Assembly (NCBI RefSeq): GCF_026914185.1
Contig: NC_070561.1
Location: 1,550,001-1,614,000 of the forward strand
Source of the DNA: Puccinia triticina
Taxonomy: Eukaryota; Basidiomycota; Pucciniomycetes; Pucciniales; Pucciniaceae
Length of the DNA: 64,000 nucleotides
Reading direction: 5' to 3'
In this document: positions 55,545 through 64,000 of the stretch, piece by piece
How the letters are laid out: each line of letters begins with the position of its first letter
Numbering within the stretch: the stretch's first letter is position 1
The notes under the pieces: model-generated
Seen by the model: only the letters and a program-made list of their open reading frames with translations
The model's database searches: none
What the model was told of the DNA's origin: nothing
Position numbers and translations under genes: made by a program

Positions 55545-55944
55545 TTTCCCCCCTTCACCACTGCCCTTCTCCGTACCTGATCAGCATTTCTTCTCCTTGC
55601 TCTTTTGCGAGAGTTCTATCCTTGCGTGTGGCTGGAAGCATACTCCACAATGCTTATGTGTCGCAGTCCTGGCTGTAGTCGCTCCTTCATGACTTCTGAG
55701 GGTGGGTACCTCCAGGATGACTCCATACGAGGATACTCAAAAGCCTGGAGAAGCGACCAGTGGCAATCTTTTTACGCAGGAAGAACGGCGATTGGCAAGG
55801 GCGGGCCGACGGGCAGTTCGGGAAGTCGGAGGAGGGGCGGCTGCCGACAGGGGCTTGCTTGGTGCCCAAGCCGGAGCTTTTTTAACATGAGCAGAAAGGG
55901 CAACTTCCCGCGTGTTGGAAGGTCCAGCTCACGAGAGGGTCTCT
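55545..55944. other. 3' flank of ceramidase B
   Basis: No gene seen; the short frames lack motifs. Confidence 0.5.
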
Positions 55945-56136
55945 CGAGCTTAACTAAGCCTCTCCGAGCAGGCGCGAAGCGTCTCCGAAGGAGAGGCTTA
56001 GGACTAATGTCCCATATTTGGCCTGAGGCTGACGGGGTTTTTCGATGAAAATGTATGATTTTTGGTACAAGTCCCTCCCGCAAGCGGGAGGGTGCTCGCG
56101 CCCCGCGAGTACAGGGAGGGACTTGTGTTAAGTTCG
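55945..56136. mobile_element. Hairpin-ended 9-bp-TSD element, 192 bp
   Basis: Left end CGAGCTTAACTAAGCCTC, right end (reverse complement) CGAACTTAACACAAGTCCC. Two foldbacks lie inside: CCTCTCCGAGC...GGAGAGG at the left and CCCTCCCG...CGGGAGGG at the right. A perfect 9-bp duplication AGGGTCTCT flanks it (55936-55944 and 56137-56145). Confidence 0.85.
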
Positions 56137-56533
56137 AGGGTCTCTCCTCTTTCTCCAGGGCAGAGAAAGGTTCTCTGCCCTCTTTTGGGCGCCAAGGCCC
56201 AGAGCCGCATTCCACCATCCTCCCATAATCGCGTTGCAGCCACATGCACACACCGCAGCAGGATCCGAGTGATCAGGCCACTCAGGCCCGCCGAGAGGCC
56301 ACGCGAGCAGATAAGCAGGGTTTTCGCAACAATGAAGAACACATATACAATGACCAGTAAAAGAAAACAAATAAATAGAAGTCGTACATTTTTTTGTTGG
56401 TTCTGTTTGGTGGACAAGTCAAGTATTGCAGGCTGAAAACGAATCCGGACTATAACGTAGAGCACATCAAATCTATTTAGAGCCGACGCTTTCGTGTGGG
56501 GTAGGGCAAATGATGTTATTTGAAGAGGGGGGG
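56137..56533. other. Spacer, probably 3' UTR of the hexosaminidase gene
   Basis: No gene. It lies between the hairpin element and the stop of the GH20 gene on the minus strand. Confidence 0.45.
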
Positions 56534-59074
56534 TTAATTTTCTTGCGTGCCAGCGGGGAGGTCGCATAGCCCGGGTCTGACGGCGCACCAATGGGGCTGG
56601 AGAGGGGCGGCGCGTACGCCGCGCTGGACGATGCGGTACCTGGTGGGATCCAACCCCAAAGGAGGGAGATGTGAGCGAGAGAGAGGCGGCGACAAAGCAC
56701 CGGGGGAGATGGCCGACGACTGACCTCATGTCGTGCATCCGCGGAAGCGCCTCGGTCACGGACCGGGCCCGGCCGGTGTTGCCTGTCCAATAGACCTCTG
56801 CGGTCGCCAACGCCCGCGGCCTACAAAAAAAAAAAAAACCCACCCGCCGCTTCAGCACTTGACACTCTTACCCATAGGGGGGAGACGGACCAGATGATCG
56901 CGTCCATGTTCTGTTCGTCGGTCTGTTCCGACCATAGCAGCGCTTGACCTACACAGCGCGTCCACTCACGGGGCATCAGTCAGCTGTGGGCCGCCATGGG
57001 CAGAAGCCGGGCCGGACTTACCGCCTAGGACTTGGTGGTGCTGGGCCGGCGCGACGTTCTTGTACGGATCAAAGGAGTATATCTGCCACAACCACGAAGA
57101 AAAAGACGGGGATCAGACGGGCGTTCGGGAGTGCAGGAACTCATGCTCTTGGGTACCTTTTGCCAGGTCTGAAGATTGTATAGGATCAGAAACAGTCAGT
57201 GTGGTAGCAAGGGCATCGGTTGGAGGGGAGGGGCTTACTTTGTATGGGTCGCACCACGAGGTGCCGTTGACTGAGTTCCCGAGCCATCCGCCGAGACCAC
57301 TGTTCACTCCACCAAGAGAAAAAAAACCCCAAGAAAATAAACCAGAGAGCCAGCAGGGCCAGAGCAAAGAGAGAGAGAGAGAGAGAGAGAAGGGTTCGTA
57401 CCAATCGAGGTAGGAGTAATCGCTGGCGCCATGGATGATCGAGTATCCCTTCTGGACGACTTTCTCGACCATCGACGAGTTCCGCCAGACGGCGACGAGG
57501 GTGTGGTCGACCGGTAACGGGATGGCTTCGTCGAGGACCAGTTCCTCCCAGACGACTGGCACCTTTCCCGCCCGCCTGATCGTCGCATGGGTCGCTTGGA
57601 CAAAGCTCGCTAATGCTTGCGACAGCGTCTGGTTCTGTTGGCGGAGCCTGGTCTGCGTCGGCCCGTCTTCCTCGTAGCAGCGCTTGTTCTGTCCATCCCA
57701 GCCACCGACCCGGTCAGTACATAGACATGTGGGGAAGCTTTTGGAGGGAGGGGGGTCGGGAGTCCCGCGCTCACCACTTCGTCCCCCCCGCTCGAGAACA
57801 GCGTGCCCGGCACTTGGGTGGTCAGCGTCGCGAAGATCTCGTTGACCAAGGCGAGCGCGCGCTCGTCGGCGATCCGGAGCTGGCCGGCGGCTATACATGA
57901 TGAGCGCAAGGAAGATGATGATGAGCAAGATCGGTGAGAGGAAGAGGAGGAGGGGAGGGGGGGGGGGGGGGGGACACGGACGGGGCTCGGCGGCGTAGTT
58001 CGACCAGGGCGTCTTGTCCTTGCAGGCGACCAGGTCGGGATACGCTTCGCCGACGACAGCGGTATGTCCGGGGGTGTCGACCTCGAGCAAGATCTCGACG
58101 CCTCTGGCGTTGGCGAACCGGGCGAGTTCCTTGAGGTCCTCGAGCGAGTAGGTCTGGTGGGCGGCGTACGCGCCGTGCCGGCTCAGCTGGGGATGGGCGG
58201 GGAGGTGGAGGGGCCAGGACTGGGCGTCGACGATGTGCCAGTGGAGGAGGTTGAGCTTGGCCCAGCTCATCGTCTCGATCGTCTTCCTGATGCTTGCCAG
58301 GGAGTAGAAGTTCCGACTGGTGTCCAGGAGCAGGCCCCTGTAGGGGAACGCAGGCCGGTCCTTGATGAGCAGCGGGCCGTAGAGGAAGCGGATCGGCGCT
58401 CCTCCTGCTGGCTGTCCAGGGGCCCCCCCTCCGAGAGGCTGCTGCTTGCGCGGGGCGCTCGGGTCGTGGGGGTGGGGCGGGGTGAGGGTGTAGACGAGTT
58501 GGGCGAAGGTCTGCAGGCCGCGGAGGACGCCGAGGGCGGAGGAGGCGGAGAGCACGGCGGCGTACTCCTCCTGGGCGTGCTGGCCGGGCCTGTGGATGGT
58601 GAGCTCGTAGGCCTCGGAGCGCGTCTGGAGCGGCTGCTGCATCTCGGCGAGGATGCTGGGGGCGGCATGGGCGGGTGGCGGGTAGCTCGCGTTGGTGAAT
58701 GGGTGGGCACAGAGCAGGTCTGCGGCGGCGGCTGGCTGTTGCTGGGGACAGGCGGTGGGCAGTGCGGGTGGTGGGGCGAGGTGGATGGTCAGCAGGCTGA
58801 GCTGGTGGGCGTGGGTGGGCTGGGCGAGTGCGTGGTAGAGTGCGTCCCCCCTGTCGACGGCCATCGGCTGGTGGCGGTCATTGCGGATGAGGGCGAGGGT
58901 GGCGGCGATGGCCTGGTGGATGTCGGGTGGGGCTGGGTGGTCTCCTGGGAGGTGGATGGAGAGGTTGGCGGCCAGGCGGACGGCGGTGTGCTGCTGCTCG
59001 AGGTGCTGGGGGAGGGGCCAGAGGGCGCTGGCCGGGCGGAGCAGGGCGAGGAGCACTAGCAGGAGGCGCATCAT
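56534..59074 (-). CDS. GH20 beta-N-acetylhexosaminidase
   Basis: Secreted exo-enzyme that removes terminal GlcNAc from chitin oligomers. Model: complement(join(56534..56639, 56725..56820, 56891..56948, 57022..57082, 57147..57158, 57239..57299, 57402..57688, 57775..57890, 57982..59074)), 629 aa. Signal peptide MMRLLLVLLALLRPASA; the GTTTTTTGCAG just upstream looks like an acceptor, so the doublet ATG in the exon is chosen. GH20b domain, then the (beta/alpha)8 barrel: RGLLLDTSRNFYSL, LNLLHWHIVDAQSWP, the catalytic pair in SSGGDEV, WEELVLD and YLDCGLGGW. The 12-nt exon encodes TWQK. The C-terminus RYRIVQRGVRAAPLQPHWC is typical. Exon 1 is very GC-rich and makes a long antisense frame. Confidence 0.92.
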
Positions 59075-59099
59075 CACTGCAAAAAACAAAAAAAACAAA

Positions 59100-59553
59100 A
59101 AACACAGCAGCCAGACTGAGAGCGCTGGGCTTGTGCTATGTCTCGAACTTAAGGGGTTTGGTGTTTTGAAGAATCCTTGCCAAGGCTCATGGATGCTTGA
59201 TTCATAGTTTTACCATGATAGCCTACAACAGCTGTTAGTCTAGGGCGCCTGGGCCGCAGCACAATAGCACTAGGCATGGCTATTGGGGTAGCACCCTGCT
59301 TCTTGAGGGGGATTTTGGCCACTTTCTTCCTTCGGCTATTAGCCAAAGAAAATAATGTATTTTTCTTTGGCTAAAAGCTGAAGGACACCGGAGCTGGCGC
59401 TGGAAAAGGAGCGGGGTAAGCTGTAAAAAACCACCCATCCCAGCAATACACCTCACATACATAGCAGAATCCAAAACTTTGGGGGGAAAATAATCCTCAC
59501 CCCGCCGAGCCGCCAAGTCGCTCCTGTGACAGGTCTAGGCAACTCAACACAAA
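59100..59553. other. Spacer upstream of the hexosaminidase gene
   Basis: Contains a dyad around 59330-59375 (TTTCTTTGGCTA-type against TAGCCAAAGAAA). No gene seen; it probably holds the GH20 promoter and 5'-UTR intron. Confidence 0.45.
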
Positions 59554-60131
59554 TTGCCACTAGCCCACCCTACTGCGTTGGACTTTAAGCAAATTCTAGA
59601 AGCTGAAAATAAACATGCTGCCAAGTGTGTCCAAGAGGCAGCTGAGTACAGCAAGATGCACTGGTACAAAAGTCATAAAGAACCAGAATTCCGTGTAGGA
59701 AAAAATGTACTACTTTCTATGGTAAATTCTAATAATCTGGGAGTTTGTAGGAAACTTAAACCTGCCTTTGTAGGTCCCTTTGTAATGAAAATCTACACGG
59801 AAAAAATGTGGTAGAAGTAATCCTGACAGAAAAATTCAGTGGAAAATACCCTGTGTTTCCAGTAAGTCTGATAAAAAGATGGGTTCAGAGAGAGAATGAA
59901 GCAGCCCCCAAACCATTACCCGTAACAATAGAAGAGCCTTCTACAAAGGAACAGCTTAAAGTACATAAAATCCTCAAAGATAAAAAAGAGAGGGTTTCAG
60001 GAAAACACACCAGGTTGTACCTTGTAAGATATAGAAACCAATCAGCAGACAAGGATGAATTGTTACCAGAGAATAATATCCCTGATGGAGCAACTCACCT
60101 ATGCAATTACAGGGTTTCTAAGCATAAATAG
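59554..60131 (+). pseudogene. Ty3/gypsy chromovirus fragment: integrase C-terminus and chromodomain
   Basis: First frame: DFKQILEAENKHAAKCVQ...FRVGKNVLLSMVNSNNLGVCRKLKPAFVGPFVM, the GPF/Y-type end of an integrase. A one-base shift in an A-run near 59800 leads to KYPVFPVSLIKRWVQ and then a chromodomain (VHKILKDKKERVSGKHTRLYLVRYRN ... ENNI). Everything upstream is missing. The sequence differs clearly from the element at 30204, so it is another family. Confidence 0.8.
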
Positions 60132-60301
60132 CCAAGTTAAGGGTGGCTTATCTTGGTGGTAGGGAATTCCAGCCGGTCTACTACAATAATATAGAGTCCA
60201 GCTAAATAAGATTTAATTTATATGTAAATTAAATAAGATGCGGGACAAAAGTGCCGCTGAAGAAAAAGATAAAATAATAATACAGATTGTTTTGAAAAAA
60301 A

Positions 60302-61137
60302 TGTAATATTACATATGAGCCGTGGCGCGGGAGCGCCCCCCATAATAAAGAAGAATAGAAAGGGCTCCCTCTATCTTAGGCCCCTCAAAATCATGACCTG
60401 GCTAAGGGGCCAAGAGATAGATGAAGAGCTGGCCCCTTGAAACCATGTACTAGGCCTGAGAAAAGGCCCCCAGAGACTCTCATCCCACTTTAACTGAGAG
60501 AACTCCAGCAGCAGGACTGAGTAGAATTTACCAGAGACTTTTAGCTATGTACACTTTAACTACAAGGCCTCCTCCGGTCAAGGAAGATCACCTAATGTCA
60601 CCAAGGACGTAGAAAGAAGCAACATGAGTAGTAGAACTCAAAAGTGATCCTATCAGACAGCTCTTCCCCCCGGCCAAGAGGCCAAGATAACAGCCTATGA
60701 GCTGCAACACTCCCTGTTTCAGTGCAAATATAAATAGGGAGGCCTTTGAGCAAGTAAAGGCCTCCCCAGAATTGTCAAACCTATCATAGCATCACCAGCC
60801 TTCCCCTTGTCATTCCAAGTTTGCCAGCCTGCCTTTCACCCTGATTCCTTTCATTTGATTCCTTGCCTTGGCCATGGACCCCTCTTGAAATTAAGTCCGT
60901 ATTTTCTTTATTTCTATTGGAACCATATTCCACAACCTTCCTTGGAAGTTTTTAAGTTCAAAACACCCCCTTATACAGGTCCCCAGCGTACCACAGGCAC
61001 TTAAAAACCTCTGCTCTGCAGACCCTGTAAGAACCATGGAGGGCACTTAAATACCCCACGCGCTTGTGGCCCCTCCGCTAAACTAATCTACAAAAAATGA
61101 TTATATTATTTTTTGACTTAAAACGCACTACATATCA
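60302..61137 (+). repeat. Probable 3' LTR of the chromovirus fragment
   Basis: Starts TGTAATATTACA and ends CACTACATATCA, consistent with TG...CA LTR ends, 170 bp after the chromodomain stop. A TATA box (ATATAAATAGGG, near 60729) lies where an LTR promoter should. The partner LTR is outside the window or lost, so the limits are provisional. Confidence 0.55.
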
Positions 61138-62796
61138 CCCTCCCTGGTGTAGCTAGAATAGAATCCTCTTGGCACCCCCAAGCCTGACAACTTCTGTATC
61201 TAATTTCTGACTAGCACATCTGTACTGGGTTTCCATTGGTAAAAATTTGACACTGTTGCTCAATCAATCAGTATCAGTGCAACAGCTAATAGCTTTGTTG
61301 GGTTGGTTGGATTTAGGGCTTATAATTGATTCTATTGGATCTAGTTTGGAGCCATCTTCACTCTTGCTGTGTGTTTCCTCCTTTATAGAATTCTTTATGT
61401 ATGCATTGTAGTTGAATATGAGATCAATATGTTTATTATTCTCCAGATGGGTTATGAAAGAAATTTGGTCACCAACACCTGATGTCTTTGTACCCAATTT
61501 AGCATAGGGAAAGTGTTCAGGAGCAAAGGCACCAAATTTACGGAGGTCTTGACCAATAAATGTTTGATGCTGTTGATCAAGGAGGATTTGGCGCCACCAT
61601 GGCTAGTTTTGCGTGAGCTGTCCTTTTTGGCATGATCTCACCATACTTTTTGATTTTTCCGGAATGGTGGTTCAGGGCCTCCATACTTACCAGTTGGATG
61701 AACTTTTTGGGCAAGATCCAGCTGGCTGGTTGGGCTGGAATCTATATATTATCTGACACTTGTGACCAAGCAATCATATTCACCTGATTCACGTGACTGT
61801 TGAAAACGTGCCTCCCGGTCAAGACCCCCATGCAGGGCTAACAGCCTTAACACCAGCCATGAACCGTACCGTCCCTCGGCCCACTGTACTGCACCCGCTT
61901 GCATGCAGGCCAGGCCCCCAAGCCCCACAGTGCAAGCCCACCTGTATGCCACACCCAGAGCAACCTGCAGCGGCCTGAGAGCCGTGTGGCATGTGCCTAT
62001 TGGGGCATCGCTAGCCACCCGGTCCCCAAGCAGCTGTTGCCGGCTCGGCAAGAAACGGTTTCTTGATTGATTTGATCGATCTCGCGACTTACAAGATCGA
62101 ATAAACAATCATTTTTGCTTGGAAGAACAATCAATATCTGCGCATGCATTCAGCCTCACGCCGGGAGATGCCTTCAGCCTTGCCCGGGATGCGAGGCACT
62201 GATTGTTCCACCGGCGCTTCCTTTTCCGCGCTTGGGACACCGGGATGGGGGCTCCAGGAACCCCCCAAACAACCGACCCGATGAAGACCAATGGGCGACC
62301 TACCTGCCCTCCATGACCCCGCGGGGAGGCTGACCTGGACCCGTCAGCAAGGTCTCCTCTGGGCCACCCGGTGAGCGCCCATGGGACCCGCTAGAAGCGG
62401 GTGCGACCCAACATTAGTGACCTAACAACGCCGGCCGGCTTGGAATGCCAGTGGCGAGCCGGTCAGGCGCCCCCATGTGGTCGCGGGTCGCCCTTGGGGT
62501 GGCCAGGTCGGCGGCCCCGAGGCATGGCGTCGATTTCCGACCAGGGGTCGTCTCTTGCAGGGGCGCGCGGACGCCCCACTTACGGTCACCGGGGCGCCTC
62601 AATTGCCCCAAACGGGGCCTGGAGAGGTCCGGAAAGACTCCGCACATTTCAAAAAAGGATAGGAAACATAAAAAGAAAAATCAAGAGATACTGAATACAT
62701 AGGATTGAAGACGATATGCCAGCACTCAGCTGGGATTGTAGCGGAAGAAAGATGGAATAATCTGTAATTCAAAAGGAGGAAACACTACGGGTAATT
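61138..62796. other. Spacer, no gene recognised
   Basis: AT-rich to about 61750, GC-rich from 61800 to 62650 with many short overlapping frames on both strands caused by composition. No motif, tRNA or terminal repeat was found. Confidence 0.45.
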
Positions 62797-64000
62797 TCAA
62801 GATTCTCTCACTCGATTGTTAGGCCTACGCCCCGCTTTCACCTTACGGCTCCGCGCGGTTTTTGCTAGACTCGAAGAGATTGCTGGGTAAGCCTCGGGAG
62901 AACTGACTTTCACGTATTTTACCTTGAGAGGATCAGAATCAAATGTTGATATGTCTGGATTGACATCTACTAGATTTTTTAAAGCTGTAACTATGTCTGG
63001 AGTGAGACAGCTGATTTTACCAAAGCCATGAAAGAACAGAGACGCGCGGCGTGGATCTGGGGGAAGTTGCTGTTCCTTCTCTTTTGTTCTGAAACTGAAG
63101 ACAATTACGAGATAAGGGTGGGGAGCCTTGAGCTTGATCGATGCGTTTTCCGGTGTCCAATTGCGAGCTTCTTCCTCAAGCTTTATATGTTGGGCCCGGT
63201 TCTTGGCTTGTATGCCGCAAAAAGTGATGTTCTCTTCGTCCAGGTGAGATTCCGCATCCGATTTGAGATAAATGGGGATGATTTGATCAAAGCCCGTCTG
63301 GTTGCGTTTACATTGCACCGCCATGCCTCGGTACATAAATCTCAACAAATTCAACGACCCTGGTGTATATGTGATCTTGACGAAATGATTCCAGAAGATT
63401 CGACCGTCTTTCAACAGCCGTGCTTTGTGGTCATCGCCGATCGAGCCTAGTGGTAATTCGTTTTCCTCCTTGCCAGTCAAAACCTTCAAGAAGTCAACCA
63501 ATCGAACCGAACATCCGTGTGGTATGACAGGCCCCCGGTTATAAATCTTCCTAGTCTCCTGTATAGCCCGCAGCAAGACTAACCTGCTGACAAGCTCGCC
63601 AGCTTCTGCAGTGGAGATGAGTCCTTGACGAAAGGTATGAGTTAGAGCTTCGATGCAGGCAATTAAGTTTGCGTCATTGGAGGCAAGGAACCCGCTTGCT
63701 GCCGTGGAATAAATGAATTGAGAAGGGTATTGACTGATGATTCTGTCGCGGTCCGGACTTATGTACAGGCACGTAGCGGCATGGCTCGAGATTAACTGGG
63801 AATTCAGAGCGGCTGTTTCGATCAATTTTGGTTGGAGGGTAGAGCCCAGTAATGCGAACTTTTGTGCATTGCTTAGCTGCGTTGAGTCAGGAATGATTGA
63901 GCAGCAAAGAAGCTTTTTTAGAGCTATTGTGGTAAGATCGCTTGTAAACCTCGACTCAGGGATCTTATGTTTATGTGAGCTTCGAACCCATTGGCCAAAA
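62797..64000 (-). CDS. Repeated-family protein with a possible D...QxK nuclease signature, 5' end outside window
   Basis: The minus-strand frame is open from the stop at 62797 to the window edge without an obvious start (reading back: IPESRFTSDLTTIALKK, QKFALLGSTLQPKLIETAAL). It contains VIPHGCSVRLVDFLKVLTG, LNLLRFMYRGMAVQCKRNQ, FDQIIPIYL and ITFCGIQAKNR and ends in a basic tail (RSRKVKAGRRPNNRVRES). Similar proteins are, from memory, numerous in rust fungi and some mushrooms. The Asp in FDQIIP and the QxK in IQAKN could be the active site of a PD-(D/E)XK-type fold; this is inference. At least 400 residues are present. Confidence 0.6.
   Translation of the reverse strand, partial: FGQWVRSSHKHKIPESRFTSDLTTIALKKLLCCSIIPDSTQLSNAQKFALLGSTLQPKLIETAALNSQLISSHAATCLYISPDRDRIISQYPSQFIYSTAASGFLASNDANLIACIEALTHTFRQGLISTAEAGELVSRLVLLRAIQETRKIYNRGPVIPHGCSVRLVDFLKVLTGKEENELPLGSIGDDHKARLLKDGRIFWNHFVKITYTPGSLNLLRFMYRGMAVQCKRNQTGFDQIIPIYLKSDAESHLDEENITFCGIQAKNRAQHIKLEEEARNWTPENASIKLKAPHPYLVIVFSFRTKEKEQQLPPDPRRASLFFHGFGKISCLTPDIVTALKNLVDVNPDISTFDSDPLKVKYVKVSSPEAYPAISSSLAKTARSRKVKAGRRPNNRVRES

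Noticed and set aside
57360..57391. (GA)n run as a regulatory element
   Set aside because: A simple dinucleotide repeat within an intron of the hexosaminidase gene; no reason to assign a function.
58064..59059. A 331-codon plus-strand open frame antisense to the hexosaminidase gene
   Set aside because: Gly/Glu/Val-rich and fully inside GC-rich exon 1 of the GH20 gene. It is the expected shadow of high GC at third positions; no motif and no homology that I recognise.
57113..59098. Hexosaminidase as one 661-codon uninterrupted frame
   Set aside because: The frame runs through introns 1 and 2 and loses GH20 similarity there. Clear splice sites restore the SGGDE catalytic segment and the C-terminal exons.
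1..64000. CRISPR arrays, operons, Shine-Dalgarno sites, bacterial insertion sequences
   Set aside because: The tandem repeats present have no unique spacers of constant size, and the genes are intron-split eukaryotic genes; none of these prokaryotic features applies.

Overview
The window looks like a piece of a repeat-rich basidiomycete genome, most likely a rust fungus (Pucciniales). The genes are split by many short introns (about 50-120 bp), several exons are only 7-31 nt, gene spacing is uneven, and most of the rest is decayed transposons. The organism is inferred from gene style and protein families. No rRNA or mitochondrial marker is present to prove it.

Layout. 0-6.5 kb: a 173-bp satellite array that changes orientation, then a decayed Ty1/copia element on the minus strand carrying an LTR-like insertion. 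6.5-9.6 kb: no recognisable gene. 9.6-13.1 kb: a PIF/Harbinger-like MITE and two members of a hairpin-ended element family with 9-bp target duplications, on both sides of an intact alkaline ceramidase gene. 13.6-18.1 kb: twinfilin head-to-head with a chimeric gene that joins USP7-type ubiquitin-like domains to a copia Gag domain. 18.4-19.7 kb: GC-rich palindromic and tandem repeats and a Tourist-like MITE. 20.0-26.1 kb: a compact host block of kappa-class glutathione transferase, ADP-ribose pyrophosphatase, tRNA-His and mitochondrial phosphatidylglycerophosphate synthase. 26.9-28.2 kb: a 1.2-kb hairpin-family element carrying an ORF. 28.9-29.3 kb: a small secreted glycine-rich protein gene with a TATA box.

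30.2-36.5 kb: a nearly complete Ty3/gypsy chromovirus with two 446-bp LTRs and a perfect 5-bp target duplication. 37.6-41.5 kb: a hAT transposase pseudogene with a tRNA-like gene inside it. 43.6-46.1 kb: a four-RRM RNA-binding protein (Mrn1-like). 47.5-49.4 kb: small repeats and a TIR element. 50.3-51.8 kb: a truncated, frameshifted sec6 copy. 52.2-52.9 kb: a secreted Cys-rich CPL1-like protein. 54.0-55.5 kb: a second alkaline ceramidase with the same exon plan as the first. 55.9 kb: another hairpin-family element. 56.5-59.1 kb: a GH20 beta-N-acetylhexosaminidase. 59.5-61.1 kb: the 3' end of another chromovirus. 62.8 kb to the window end: the 3' part of a large repeated-family protein.

The host genes do not form one pathway. 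They cover membrane lipids (two ceramidases, PGS1), actin (twinfilin), exocytosis (sec6 remnant), nucleotide and thiol housekeeping, RNA control and chitin-oligomer breakdown. The most unusual content is the hairpin-ended element family (four insertions with 9-bp duplications), the USP7-Gag chimera with an open reading frame through six exons, microexons down to 7 nt, and retroelement and hAT decay that falls at CpG sites. Exon coordinates come from reading the sequence by eye: splice sites, phases and protein conservation agree, but there is no transcript evidence.
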